A stretch of 64,000 nucleotides of DNA from Terriglobus sp. TAA 43 (GTDB taxonomy: Bacteria; Acidobacteriota; Terriglobia; Terriglobales; Acidobacteriaceae), in NCBI RefSeq assembly GCF_000800015.1, contig NZ_JUGR01000003.1, positions 275,071 through 339,070 on the forward strand, in the 5' to 3' direction. The notes under the pieces were generated by a model. That model saw only the letters and a program-made list of their open reading frames with translations, was not told the DNA's origin and ran no database searches. Position 1 is the stretch's first letter; each line of letters opens with the position of its first letter. Shown in pieces: positions 26,518 through 36,700 of the stretch. Position numbers and translations under genes: made by a program.

Positions 26518-27099
26518 GCGCCCCCAATCCTCCTCGAGATGACAGATGCCTTAAGGCCGAGTGAGCTCTTTGCCATCCGCTGGCACGTTTGATGGCGAGA
26601 ACACACTCGACTTAACTGAAACCATCTACCGTGGGGTGATTCGCCCCTTCGGTAAGACCCCCAAGAGCTTGGGGAAAATGCACTGCCAGATGATCTGGTC
26701 ACCGAGCTCAAAGGGTGGAAGCTGGAGTGTAAGGAAGGTTCCTGCCAAGGTGCTCTCTGTAAAAACGAGGCGCACAGGAAATCTTCTCCAGATGACTCGA
26801 TGTTTCCGAATGCGGACGGCGGGTTCATCGACACCAGCAACTACCGGAAAAGGGTCTTGAAGCCTCTCGGGGAGTCTGTAGGTATCGAAAAGCTGAACTT
26901 CCAGGTGATCCGGCGCACGATTGCAACGCGGGCGAGGCATCTCGGTTCAGTTAAAGATATCCAGTCCCACCTACGGCACTCGCGAGCTGACGCCACCGCG
27001 AACGAGTACATGCAGGAACCGCCTGAGAGCGTGCAGCAAATGGTAGGTACGGTCTACGCGATGCTCACCAGCAACGCAGGCTCAGAGATGGTGAATTGA
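26518..27099 (+). pseudogene. Tyrosine recombinase (phage-type integrase), frameshifted C-terminal remnant
   Basis: The catalytic domain can be followed across three frames: LLEMTDALRPSELFAIRWHV, then (after about 26585) FDGENTLDLTETIYRGVIRP and TPKSLGKMH, then (after about 26690) LVTELKGWKLE and a final 99-residue stretch. The last part holds VIRRTIATRARHLG and HLRHSRADATANEYMQE, which supply the catalytic Arg, His and nucleophile Tyr. The N-terminal half is missing, so the integrase is inactive. It points toward the tRNA-Val fragment, as expected for an element that inserted there. Confidence 0.75.
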
Positions 27100-27104
27100 G
27101 CATC

Positions 27105-27123
27105 TGCTACCAAATGCTACCAA
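27105..27123 (+). repeat. Direct repeat TGCTACCAA beside the attachment region
   Basis: TGCTACCAA occurs at 27105-27113 and again at 27115-27123 (10-bp period), directly after the integrase remnant. Together with the TGCCACAAA pair at 27288-27307 it brackets the tRNA fragment, which resembles integrase arm-type sites. Confidence 0.4.
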
Positions 27124-27159
27124 TCGCCAAATCGAGATGCTTGTAAGTTGTTGATTTGA

Positions 27160-27209
27160 TGGTGGGCACAGCAGGATTCGAACCTACGACTTCCACCGTG
27201 TGAAGGTAC
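27160..27209 (-). tRNA. 3' fragment of a tRNA-Val(CAC) gene, probable attachment site
   Basis: Read on the minus strand, this stretch gives an anticodon arm with loop TTCACAC (anticodon CAC), a variable region, a T-arm with GTAGG-TTCGAAT-CCTGC, the 3' acceptor strand TGTGCCC and an encoded ACCA end. The matching 5' half (D-arm and GGGCACA acceptor strand) is absent from the adjoining sequence, so this is not a working tRNA gene. A 3' tRNA piece next to an integrase remnant is the classic sign of an att site left by a site-specific element. Confidence 0.7.
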
Positions 27210-27709
27210 GAATCCAAAATTAAACTACTGATGACATTGGACTTATGAGACGGCATAACCGGTAAAAACGGCCAAAACGGCAGTATTTGCCACAAAAATG
27301 CCACAAAGATTTCACCAAAGCCATTGCATGCAAAAGTGGGCGTTCGGCTGGCTCGCGGGGAGCCAGCCAGCATGGCTTTGTGGAGTCGCACAACCGATGC
27401 TGCTTCGAATCGACCACCTTCGTGTTGTCGGCATAAAACAGCCTGGGCCCGGCCGACCGATTGCATCTCCGGAAATGGTTTATCTCTGCATGCTGGATGA
27501 ATCCAACGTGGAATAGAGGGTGACCTCGATGTCCACGCCGATGATTTGCTTGCCGATACGCTTCATCGCAAACGGTGCGGATCGGGTGTGGGGTTTACTG
27601 GGCGGTTCGCTCAATGGTGTGGCACCATTCAATCGATCAGTTCCGCAGTCCTGTGTGAGCAAAAAATGCTGCACCTTGGCGGAGCAACGTGGTTTGATAG
27701 CGACAAACC
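27210..27709. other. Gene-free stretch beyond the attachment fragment
   Basis: Apart from the TGCCACAAA direct repeat at 27288-27307 (9-bp units, 11-bp period) I see no credible gene here. Short open frames on both strands lack family character. The stretch probably mixes leftover element sequence with the upstream region of the metalloprotease gene. Confidence 0.5.
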
Positions 27710-30175
27710 ATGCGTAAGCTCACTGTACTCGCCCTTGTCGTCGCCCTCTCCCCGCTCTCGATCCATGCCGCGGCAGCACCAAGCATCGCCGATAAGACAA
27801 AGGACATGAGGCATCTCGACGGCTTCTTGCCGCTCGATTGGGATGAACAAACGGGACGGCTGTATCTCGAGATACCGAAGCTCGATAGCGACATGATCTA
27901 TGTCGACTCCCTGCCCTACGGCACGGGCTCCAACGATCTCTCTCTTGACCGCGGCCAGATTGGAGATGGCCGACTTGTGCGGTTTGAGCGCGTTGGACAG
28001 AAGGTGCTTCTTGTACAGCCCAACGTCGCGTTCCGCAGTGGTTCTACGACCGCAGCGGAAGCGCTCGCAGTGCGGCAATCGTTTCCGGAATCAGTGCTGT
28101 GGGGATTCACGGTGGAGGCAGAGACGAACGGCGCTGTCCTCATCGATGCCACCAATTTCCTGCTCAGTGACGTGCATGGCGTCATCAACCGCCTGGCGCA
28201 GGCGAAGCAGGGGACCTATCATCTGGACGCCACTCGTTCGGTCATTGCAATTGACGACTCACGCGCGTTCCCAATGAATACCGAACTGGAAGCCAAACTC
28301 ACATTTGCAATTGACAGCACGGCAGACGCGAAGTTCGTCAAAGATGTAGCGCCGGATGCTCATGCAATGACCCTGCATGAACGCGTCTCTTTTGTGGCAT
28401 TGCCCAAGGATGGATACACTCCCAGGCGCTTCGACCCGCGATCCGGATACTTCAGTGCAGATTACCGAGACTATACCGCTCCGCTCGGAGGCGCACTCGA
28501 TCAGAAGCTTCTGGTTCGGCATCGGCTGGAGAAGAAAGACCCCGCATGCAAAAACGCCTGTGAGGCGGTAACTCCTATCCAGTACTACGTCGACCGTGGA
28601 GCGCCGGAGCCAATTCGCACGGCTCTCGTGGAGGGAGCGCGCTGGTGGGATGAAGCATTCCAGGCAAGCGGATGGGCGAAGGGTACGTTCCGAGTCGACC
28701 TGCTCCCGGAGAATGCAGATCCGATAGATGTCCGTTACAACATCATCCAATGGGTCCATCGCTATACGCGTGGCTGGAGCTATGGCTCGGCCGTCATCGA
28801 TCCCCGGACCGGAGAAATCATTAAGGGCAACGTGACACTGGGCTCTCTCCGTGGGCGTCAGGATTACCTGATTGCAGAAGCTCTGCTCTCGCCGTACAAG
28901 AACGGAACCGTTCCTTCGAATGATCCGATGTTAGCGATGGTGCTGGCTCGCTTGCGGCAGCTCGCCGCGCATGAAACGGGCCACACGTTAGGGTTGGTGC
29001 ACAACTTCGCGGCCTCTAGCTTCGGTCAGAGCACAAGTGTCATGGATTACCCTCATCCGAATATTCAACTCGGCAAAGATGGAGCTGTCGATCTGACCCA
29101 CGCCTACGCGATCGGCATCGGCGCCTGGGACAAAGTAGCGATCACCTACGGCTATCGACAGTTCGCTCCGCGCACGGATGAACAGCAGGAGTTATCGCGA
29201 ATTCTGGAGGAAGCGCAGAAACAGAACCTCCCCTTCCTGAGTGACGATGATGCCCGTCCCGCCGGATCCGCCAGTCCGATCGCGCACCTCTGGGACAACG
29301 GACCCGATGCTACAGCAGAGTTGAATCGAATCCTGGAAGTCCGTAAGGCAGCGCTGGCCCACTTCGGTGAAGATGCGATTCGCAAAGGAACACCAATGGC
29401 GCAGCTTGAACAGACGCTCGTGCCGTTGTACCTGCTCCACCGTTACCAGACGGAGGCTACGATCAAGCTGATCGGCGGATTGCGCTATGAATACAACCTG
29501 CGTGGAGACGGACAGCCAGCCCCATCCATCGTTCCGTTGAAAGACCAGGATGCTGCTCTGACGTCTGTCTTGAAGACGCTGGAACCGGACACCCTCACGT
29601 TGCCGGAGTCCTTACTAAAGATCCTGCCACCCGTTCCCCCCGATTATCCCAGGACGAAGGAATCATTCCCGAGTGAGACCGGTCTGACGTTCGACCCAAT
29701 CGCCGCCGCAGAATCAGCAGCAGATCTCACACTGAATGTCTTGTTTGATCCCGCGCGTGCATCCCGACTGCTGCAATACCACATGCGTGACACAGCGGAT
29801 GGCAACAAGGGTCCCAGTCTACGCGTGATGATGGAGAAGGTTTCGAAGACGACCGCAGAGCGAACCGAGAGCGGCCATACGATCAGCTCTGAGGTGATGC
29901 GAGCCGTTGAATTTCGCGGACTTGAGGCGATGCTTTCACTTGCCGTGAATGCCGATGCGGCCTCACAGGCACGAGCCATCGCTCGCTATCACGTGGAGGA
30001 CCTCCTGAAGCAATGGACTTCTGAGGCGCCCCCTGCTGACAGTGCGGAGGCGATTCACCGCTTGGCGATGATCGAGCGCATCAACGAGTTCAACAGGAAC
30101 CCGGATAAGTTCGTGCCTGCGAAGTCAATCACTACACCTCCGGGAATGCCCATTGGCGACGAAGAAGAGATGTAG
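27710..30175 (+). CDS. Secreted zinc-dependent metalloprotease (DUF5117/DUF4953 type)
   Basis: An 821-residue protein with a signal peptide (KLTVLALVVALSPLSIHAAA). The extended zinc motif HETGHTLGLVHNF (HExxHxxGxxHN, near residue 425) and a downstream Met-turn SVMDYPHP place it among metzincin-like peptidases. The N-terminal DUF5117-like region has GFLPLDWDEQTGRLYLEIP and the C-terminal helical region is typical of these 800-900-residue proteins. All zinc ligands are present, so it should be active in the periplasm or outside the cell. Its substrate is unknown. It stands alone downstream of the attachment scar. Confidence 0.88.
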   Translation: MRKLTVLALVVALSPLSIHAAAAPSIADKTKDMRHLDGFLPLDWDEQTGRLYLEIPKLDSDMIYVDSLPYGTGSNDLSLDRGQIGDGRLVRFERVGQKVLLVQPNVAFRSGSTTAAEALAVRQSFPESVLWGFTVEAETNGAVLIDATNFLLSDVHGVINRLAQAKQGTYHLDATRSVIAIDDSRAFPMNTELEAKLTFAIDSTADAKFVKDVAPDAHAMTLHERVSFVALPKDGYTPRRFDPRSGYFSADYRDYTAPLGGALDQKLLVRHRLEKKDPACKNACEAVTPIQYYVDRGAPEPIRTALVEGARWWDEAFQASGWAKGTFRVDLLPENADPIDVRYNIIQWVHRYTRGWSYGSAVIDPRTGEIIKGNVTLGSLRGRQDYLIAEALLSPYKNGTVPSNDPMLAMVLARLRQLAAHETGHTLGLVHNFAASSFGQSTSVMDYPHPNIQLGKDGAVDLTHAYAIGIGAWDKVAITYGYRQFAPRTDEQQELSRILEEAQKQNLPFLSDDDARPAGSASPIAHLWDNGPDATAELNRILEVRKAALAHFGEDAIRKGTPMAQLEQTLVPLYLLHRYQTEATIKLIGGLRYEYNLRGDGQPAPSIVPLKDQDAALTSVLKTLEPDTLTLPESLLKILPPVPPDYPRTKESFPSETGLTFDPIAAAESAADLTLNVLFDPARASRLLQYHMRDTADGNKGPSLRVMMEKVSKTTAERTESGHTISSEVMRAVEFRGLEAMLSLAVNADAASQARAIARYHVEDLLKQWTSEAPPADSAEAIHRLAMIERINEFNRNPDKFVPAKSITTPPGMPIGDEEEM

Positions 30176-30569
30176 CTCAGACCTTGGATAGGTTCAATCA
30201 TCCAAGCTGTCCATCCACATGTCATCGGATGAAAAATGTCCGGAAATCACTGGGCGGCGAAGTGTCCATATCGCAGGACATGGAACACGTCGACTCCGGG
30301 TCCGTTCTATCATCATCCCTATTCTTTGCGGGTTTCGCTTGCGGCAACGCAGTGCATCGCCCCATTCATTGAAGTGATTGAATCCGACCCAACAGATCGG
30401 GGGATCATCCGAAATTAGCCCGTTCGGCAGTTGCTAATTTTGGGGGGTAGTGGTCGAACAGCAGTTACGTCATGCGAAGCAAGTAACAGCCCACCGCGAT
30501 TGTGTTTTCATCGAACTCCACCGACTGTATCAGGCCGGTTGGCATCTTAGTATTCTGACTTAAGCTGCT
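30176..30569. other. Intergenic stretch before the DAHP synthase gene
   Basis: I see no gene here. Short open frames on both strands have no family character. The last 100 bases should contain the aroG promoter; a TTGGCAT and a TATTCT separated by about nine bases near 30540-30555 are the best weak candidates but their spacing is poor. Confidence 0.35.
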
Positions 30570-31634
30570 ATGACATACCAGACAAACAACCTTCGTATTA
30601 AGTCCAGCCGAATCGTCCTCCCTCCCATCTTTCTTGAGGACGAGATGCCCGTTACGGACGAAGCCGCGCGCACAGTGTTCGAAGGCCGCCGCCAGTTGGC
30701 CGACGTACTGAATGGGACTGATGATCGCCTCATTGTCGTAGTCGGTCCCTGCTCCATTCATGACACCAAAGCAGCACGTGAATACGCTTCCCTCCTGAAG
30801 AAGGCGATCGCTGAGCTTTCGGACGAGTTGCTGATTGTGATGCGTGTCTACTTTGAGAAACCGCGTACGACCCTGGGTTGGAAGGGCCTCATCAATGACC
30901 CCTACTTCGATGAATCCTTCCGCATCAGCGATGGCCTTCGCATGGCACGAGCCCTGCTGCTGGACCTTGCGGAGATGGGCGTGCCCGCGGGGACTGAGTT
31001 TCTCGATATGATCTCGCCGCAATACTTTGCGGATCTCGTAAGCTGGGGTGCCATTGGTGCGCGCACCACGGAGAGCCAAGTTCATCGCCAGCTTGCCAGT
31101 GGCCTCTCCTGCCCGGTTGGCTTCAAGAACGGCACTTCGGGCAACGTCCAGATTGCAGTCGAGGCGATCCTCTCGGCTAGCCACGAGCACACCTTCCTCG
31201 GCACCTCCGAGACCGGTCAGGCATCGATCCTGCTCACATCCGGCAATCCAGATTGCCACATCATTCTGCGCGGCGGTCGCAACGTCACCAACTTCGAAGC
31301 TGCCTCCGTAGCGACGACGGCCGACCAGATGGAAAAGGCCAAGGTACAACCTCGCATCATGATCGACTTCAGCCATGCAAATAGCGGTAAAGATCATCAC
31401 AAGCAGGCGCTCGTATGCCACGATGTCGCCGCCCAGGTGGCAGGAGGCGAACGACGCATCATAGGTGTGATGATTGAGAGCAATCTGGTTGCCGGAGCAC
31501 AGTCACTTGTGAACGGCAAAGCCCTTGTCTATGGTCAGAGCATTACAGACGCCTGCATCGACTGGCCGGAGACTAAGGAGCTTCTCCAGGAGCTTGCTGA
31601 TGCCGTAAAGGAACGTCGGAAGCATCGTTCATAG
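30570..31634 (+). CDS. aroG: 3-deoxy-7-phosphoheptulonate (DAHP) synthase, class I
   Basis: A 354-residue enzyme that joins phosphoenolpyruvate and erythrose 4-phosphate in the first step of the shikimate pathway. Signature stretches are VVGPCSIHDTKAAREYA (metal-binding Cys), YFEKPRTTLGWKGLINDP (PEP-binding Arg and Lys), GARTTESQVHRQLASGLSCP, GFKNGTSGN and IMIDFSHANSGKDH. The length and motifs match the AroF/AroG/AroH type, which is usually feedback-inhibited by an aromatic amino acid; which one cannot be read here. It is a single gene with no linked aromatic-pathway genes. Confidence 0.96.
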   Translation: MTYQTNNLRIKSSRIVLPPIFLEDEMPVTDEAARTVFEGRRQLADVLNGTDDRLIVVVGPCSIHDTKAAREYASLLKKAIAELSDELLIVMRVYFEKPRTTLGWKGLINDPYFDESFRISDGLRMARALLLDLAEMGVPAGTEFLDMISPQYFADLVSWGAIGARTTESQVHRQLASGLSCPVGFKNGTSGNVQIAVEAILSASHEHTFLGTSETGQASILLTSGNPDCHIILRGGRNVTNFEAASVATTADQMEKAKVQPRIMIDFSHANSGKDHHKQALVCHDVAAQVAGGERRIIGVMIESNLVAGAQSLVNGKALVYGQSITDACIDWPETKELLQELADAVKERRKHRS

Positions 31635-31793
31635 ATCGGAAACATCACATGAAAATCGCAAGAGTGCTAGAGGCACATCGCCTCGATTGCGCATATCCGC
31701 TTGTTGGTATGTCTGAGCTCGGAGTTTCTCGTTGACCGAAGCTAGGCATGCAAGCGCTGCGAAAGTTATGGCAAGTCTCCAGCGAACTTTCAT
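31629..31793 (-). CDS. Small secreted protein of unknown function
   Basis: A 54-residue open frame starting at the ATG at 31793, with AGGAGA seven bases upstream. The N-terminus is a clear signal peptide (RWRLAITFAALACLASVNEK, likely cleavage after LRAQ), leaving a mature peptide of about 30 residues with a single Cys. Its end overlaps the tail of aroG by six bases on the opposite strand. It follows the DUF7009-like gene in the same direction. No family is recognised; the good ribosome-binding site is the main support. Confidence 0.4.
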   Translation of the reverse strand: MKVRWRLAITFAALACLASVNEKLRAQTYQQADMRNRGDVPLALLRFSCDVSDL

Positions 31794-31910
31794 CGGTTCT
31801 CCTAATGGATGCTGAGGGTAGACAAGCCAGCAACAGTGCAAGCCGAAGAGGTCTTCCAAGCGGAATATGCAATAGAGGCTTCTGTTAAGAAACGGCCCTG
31901 TTGATCAATA

Positions 31911-32285
31911 TCAGCAGGCGACTCCAGAATGCGGATTTACGAACGTGTCGCTGTTATCTTCGTCTGAGCGGTCAAGGCAGGCAAAGTCTTTCTCAATTGT
32001 GATTTCTAGCTGGCGATCAGGAGCAGTTGGGATGCTGGTGTAGATACCGACTTCTTGTTCGTTCAACCACATCGCCAACTCAGCGCTAGAGATCACCAAT
32101 GTGATTCTGCCATCACGAAAGCTCGCGGTCGTCGCATCGATCTGCGGGGATGAGCCCAACGCGTATCTAAGGTCGCCGCCTGGGAAGTGAACGGTTTCCT
32201 CGATCACCTGTCCGTCCCTGAGACGTTGAAGTTCGGAGCGAGAGACACGGAGACGAATTGAATCCCCCTTGATGCGAAGCTTCAT
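31911..32285 (-). CDS. DUF7009-like protein, paralogue 2 (formate dehydrogenase operon)
   Basis: A 124-residue protein starting at the ATG at 32285, which is preceded by GAGGAGG. It begins MKLRIKGDSIRLRVSRSEL and ends with LEITIEKDFACLDRSDEDN and a terminal Cys. These features match its paralogue at 13870-14256: same start, same EKDFAC(I/L)DR box, same acidic patch, same final Cys. It follows fdhD by 37 bases and closes the formate dehydrogenase operon. The function is unknown; placement behind a second molybdoenzyme locus strengthens a link to molybdoenzyme maturation or stability (inference). Confidence 0.82.
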   Translation of the reverse strand: MKLRIKGDSIRLRVSRSELQRLRDGQVIEETVHFPGGDLRYALGSSPQIDATTASFRDGRITLVISSAELAMWLNEQEVGIYTSIPTAPDRQLEITIEKDFACLDRSDEDNSDTFVNPHSGVAC

Positions 32286-32322
32286 AGCGGACCTCCTCAA
32301 GCCCAATGATGTTGATTTCGAC

Positions 32323-33270
32323 CTAAACCTCAAGTCCCATCACGTGATCCGCCCCATGGTAGATATTGAACCGGTTCTCGCGAAGAAACCCGATGAGGGT
32401 TACATCAAATTGCTCTGCGACGCGCACTGCGAGGCTTGAAGGGGCACCCACCGAAGCAATCATTGGAATCCCGGCCATGACCGCTTTCTGTAGCAGCTCG
32501 AAGCTAGCTCGACCAGAAAGAAGCAACAGTCGCTGAACCAGCGGAGTTCGGTCCGCAAGAAATTCGGCTCCGAGCAATTTGTCGACCGCGTTATGCCGCC
32601 CTACGTCCTCACGCAGGGAGAGTAAGTTCCCTTCGCGATCGAAGAGTCCCGCGGCATGAAGTCCGCCCGTCTGCTGAAAGTTGCCTTGGGCTCTGCGCAA
32701 ACGATCGGGCACGCTCAGGAGAACACTCGCGGCGATGTCGAAGGCATTGGATCGCCGAGGGGGACAAACACTCCGCAGGGCCAGGAGTGACGCTTTGCCG
32801 CAGATCCCACAACTCGACGTGGTGTAGAAGTTGCGCTCCAGGGTATTGAGTGAGATTTCTACGTCCGGCGCCAGTTCAATGAGTATGGAGTTTCTCGCAT
32901 GTACGAGTTCGTCATCAGCGTCGCTCTCTCGCTCTACTTCGGGCGCTCGCGCGGCTACGGTAATGCGCTCAATATCATCTGGTTCTCGAAGCACGCCTTC
33001 TGTCAGCAGAAACCCAATCGTCAATTCCGCATCGTTTCCGGGCGTACGCATCGTCACGGCAATGGATTTAACCGTTCGATTGTTGCTCGGTCCGTAAGCA
33101 AGCTTGATCTCAAGTGGCTCTTCGACTGCCAAAGCGTCCGAGACGAAAGCAGACTGATTGGCCTCCACCTTAAGAATCTCTCGGCGCCTGGTACCTGCAA
33201 TCGGCAGCGTCTTGAGTGGCATGGGGTTGGAGCTTTCAGTCTCCCTCGGTAGAACCAGATGATCCGCCAT
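32323..33270 (-). CDS. fdhD: FdhD, formate dehydrogenase sulfurtransferase
   Basis: A 315-residue FdhD that moves sulfur from a cysteine desulfurase to the molybdenum cofactor, which formate dehydrogenase needs for activity. The mobile loop holds the two essential cysteines in TSSCGICGKASL. VTMRTPGNDAELTIGFLLTE, GREDVGRHNAVDKLLG-like LREDVGRHNAVDKL and LLLSGRASFELLQKA are strongly conserved family blocks. The gene follows the DUF1641 gene by 36 bases in the formate dehydrogenase operon. The sequence looks intact and of normal length. Confidence 0.94.
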   Translation of the reverse strand: MADHLVLPRETESSNPMPLKTLPIAGTRRREILKVEANQSAFVSDALAVEEPLEIKLAYGPSNNRTVKSIAVTMRTPGNDAELTIGFLLTEGVLREPDDIERITVAARAPEVERESDADDELVHARNSILIELAPDVEISLNTLERNFYTTSSCGICGKASLLALRSVCPPRRSNAFDIAASVLLSVPDRLRRAQGNFQQTGGLHAAGLFDREGNLLSLREDVGRHNAVDKLLGAEFLADRTPLVQRLLLLSGRASFELLQKAVMAGIPMIASVGAPSSLAVRVAEQFDVTLIGFLRENRFNIYHGADHVMGLEV

Positions 33271-33306
33271 ACCTTACTCCTGAGTAACGCTTCTTACGGA
33301 TGCGGA

Positions 33307-33750
33307 CTACTTCTCAGTGCGAGCGAGAGCGGCGCCAAACACTCCCAGTAGAGAGAGCCCGACTGACATTCCCCGCCGCACATCCTCATTGTTCATTGTG
33401 CCGACGAGCGAAATGAGAGATGGAGCCTTCTTTTCCGGAGATGTCAGAAGCGTATGGACGCGATCCACTTCCACTGCGCTGAGAAGATTCCCCAACAGCA
33501 GACCAATACGCACTGCGTTGACAGCTTCCTTAGAACTAACAACATCCGTCACTTTTTCAATGACCGTATCGCTGGCCCGAAGAGCTCCATTCAGAGCAGA
33601 CAGGATGCCTTTCTCGTGGAGACTCTCAAGCAGATCGTATGCCTCCAGGATCGCGTCCGCGTGTTCTTGAGGGGCTGCTTCGATGCGACGAATCAGGTCA
33701 TCCCGCGAGTTGGCAGGCTTGAAATGGCGAAACTCCACTGCCTTTGCCAT
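33307..33750 (-). CDS. DUF1641 protein linked to formate dehydrogenase
   Basis: A 147-residue, largely helical protein with the DUF1641 box GTMNNEDVRRGMSVGLSLLG near its C-terminus. The ATG at 33750 shares one base with the fdhA stop (TAATG), so it is translationally coupled; the frame is open 30 codons upstream inside fdhA and that part is not used. DUF1641 proteins are repeatedly found beside formate dehydrogenases of the YjgC/FdhA type and may act as a small partner or membrane-associated subunit, but no activity has been settled. Confidence 0.88.
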   Translation of the reverse strand: MAKAVEFRHFKPANSRDDLIRRIEAAPQEHADAILEAYDLLESLHEKGILSALNGALRASDTVIEKVTDVVSSKEAVNAVRIGLLLGNLLSAVEVDRVHTLLTSPEKKAPSLISLVGTMNNEDVRRGMSVGLSLLGVFGAALARTEK

Positions 33751-36700
33751 TAGGCTTCCATTCCTTTCTTGTGACCGTTGGTGCTCTGAATGGTGACTAA
33801 CTGCGGCGCGCCGGGTTCGTGATAATCCTTTCGCTTCCACTTGCGTTCTACTTCGACACCCATTTGCGGTGTGGGCCTTCCGTTAGCGCGAAAGTTCAAT
33901 GGGTTGAGGGGGCTGTTCCCCAACTCCTCCAGAACCATCAAGTTCACGGCAGTTTCTTTGTACGCGGGAGTGTTGGTCGCATCGTCCGCATGAGAGCCTG
34001 TCAGGACATTCACCGGCCCTTCCTGCGACAACAAAGGGAGATATACTTGACGGCCCTCCACACGAGACGTCACAAGAGCCTTGATCTTGATGGAGCCATG
34101 TCGACTGGTGAGCCGTATCCAACGTCCCGACTCCACACCGCGTTCCTGCGCGAGTTCTGGCGAGATCTCGACGTAGCGCTCGGGGGTTTCCTCATGAATT
34201 CCATGAACACGATTGGTCATGTTGCCTTCGTGGAAGTGTTCAAGCTGCCGACCGTTATTCAGGAATAAATCGAACTCGGTATCAGGCTGCTCGAGAGGCT
34301 CAACGAAGGAGACAGGATAGAAACGTGCTTTCCCATCTGGAAAAGGAAAGCCATTCAGATAAAGAACTGGCTGATCCACGCCCTCTTCCGAAATCGGCCA
34401 TTGCTGTGTGTCATAGCCCTGCAGCCGTGCATAGCTTGCACCAGCATAGATAGGACTCAGGGATGCCATTTCCGCTAAGATTTCGGAGGGATGCGAGTAG
34501 TTCCAATCCGCACCCATATGCCGCGCGATCTCCTGAGTGATCTTCCAATCCGCCTTCGCATCTCCTAGCTCCGGGAGAGCTTGGTACAGACGCTGAATGC
34601 GACGTTCCGTATTGGTGAAGGTGCCGTCTTTTTCGAGAGCGGGGGCTGCTGGGAGGATCACATCTGCATAACGACAGGTCTCGGTGAAAAAGATATCCTG
34701 CAGCACCATAAAGTCCAGCTTCTCAAATGCTTTGGCTACGTGATTGGAGTTGGAATCCGCCCCGATCATATCCTCACCAGCGATGTACATCGCGCGAAGT
34801 TTACCTTCGATCGCAGCTTCCACCATCTGGTGGTTGTCCATTCCACGATCAGCAGGGAGCTTCACTCCCCAGTTCTTCTCAAACTTTTCACGGACCGCAG
34901 GATCATCTACCGCTTGATAGCCCGGATAGAAGTTTGGCGCCGCTCCCATGTCGCCTGCACCCTGCACGTTGTTATGTCCGCGTAGAGGATATGCGCCGCC
35001 GGCACGATGTCCATAGTTGCCCGTCGTCAGCAGCAGGTTCGAAATGGCGGTTGATGTGTCCGATCCACGGATGTGCTGCGTTACACCCATGGCCCAGCAA
35101 ATCGCCACGGTTTTAGCCGCCGCGAGTTCTTTTGCAAGTTGCTCAAGTGTTGCCAACGGAATCTGGCATACATGGGAGGCATATTCCAGGGTGAAGGGCT
35201 CTAGGCTCTGTCGAAAAGCTTCAAGATTGTTCACCGATTTCTCGATGAAGTCCAGCTTTGCATGGCCGTGATCGAACATGTATCGGCTCATCGCGGAAAG
35301 CCAGACCAGATCGGTACCGGGTCGAGGGCGGAAGTGTAGGTCGGCACGCTGTGCCAGCTCGTTGTTCCGAGGATCAGCAACGATCAGCTTCGTGCCGAAG
35401 AACTTGTGTGCCCTCTTCATGCGCGCTGCGAGCACGGGATGGGCTTCCGCCGAGTTTGCGCCAACGATGAGAATCACACTCGAAAAAACGAGATCCTCAA
35501 AGGAACCGGAGTCACCTCCATAGCCGACAGTTCGGAAGAGGCCAGTAGTCGCGGGAGACTGGCAGTACCGCGAACAGTTGTCGATATTCTGCGTACCGAT
35601 CACCTGACGCCCAAACTTCTGCATCAGGTAAATCTCCTCATTTGTTGTCTTCGACGATGCGATGACTGCCAAAGAGTCCGGACCTGTTTCAGCTTTGATC
35701 TGAGTGAACTTCGACGCCACCAGTGTGAGAGCTTCTTCCCAGGATGCTTCACGGAATGTGTCTCCTTCCCGAATAAGAGGCTTCTTCAGGCGATCTTCGT
35801 GGTTGACGAAGTCCCATCCGAATTTGCCCTTCACGCAGGTCGAGATTTGATTGGAGTCGCCATGGGCTGGAACGACCTTGAGGATCTTGCGGTCTTTCGT
35901 CCAGACATCGTAGCTACAACCAACCGCACAGTACGTGCAGACTGTCTTGGTCTTCTTGATGCGAGACTCGCGCATGTGGGCCTCTACCTCTGAGACCTGC
36001 ATGATCACACCGTAGCCCATTTCAGGCTCAATCTCCTTTACGACATCGATTAACTTATCGAGGGCCGCATGCGGGAGATTCGTCATGTAGCCGGCCTCGC
36101 CGAGCATGGACTTCTCCATCAAGGCATTGCAAGGACAGACAGTCACGCACTGTCCGCATGAGACACAACTCGACCCTCCGATCTGCATTCCTCCATCCCA
36201 CAGCACGCGAGGACGATCCAACTCCCAGCCAATCGAGAGCGTCTCGTTGACCTGTACGGTTTGACACGCTTGAACACACTGGCCACAGAGGATGCACTGG
36301 CTAGGATCGTAGCGATAGAAGGGATTGGACATATCCACTTCATATGGCTTCGGTGTGAAAGGAATTTTCTGATGCTCTACTCCGAGAGATCTCGTCGTGT
36401 TGTGGACTCGACAGTTCTCGTTGTTGTTATCGCATACCGTGCAATACAACATGTGGTTGCCAAGAATCGTGTCGAGAGCCTCCATCCGCGCAGCCTTTGC
36501 ACGTGCAGTATCGGTGACGGCATTCATCCCAGCCTTGATGCTCGTGCCGCAGGCGCGAACGATCTCCCCGTCGACCTCAACCATACATGTGTCACAGGTT
36601 TCGATTGGGCCCATCAGGCGAGAGTGATAGCAGATGTGAGGTAGATCCTTCTCATTCAGAATTGAATCGATTAGAAGATCCTCGGTATGCGCCACGATCT

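Noticed and set aside
30465..31421. 318-codon minus-strand open frame
   Set aside because: It is fully antisense to the well-conserved DAHP synthase gene and has no protein family character.
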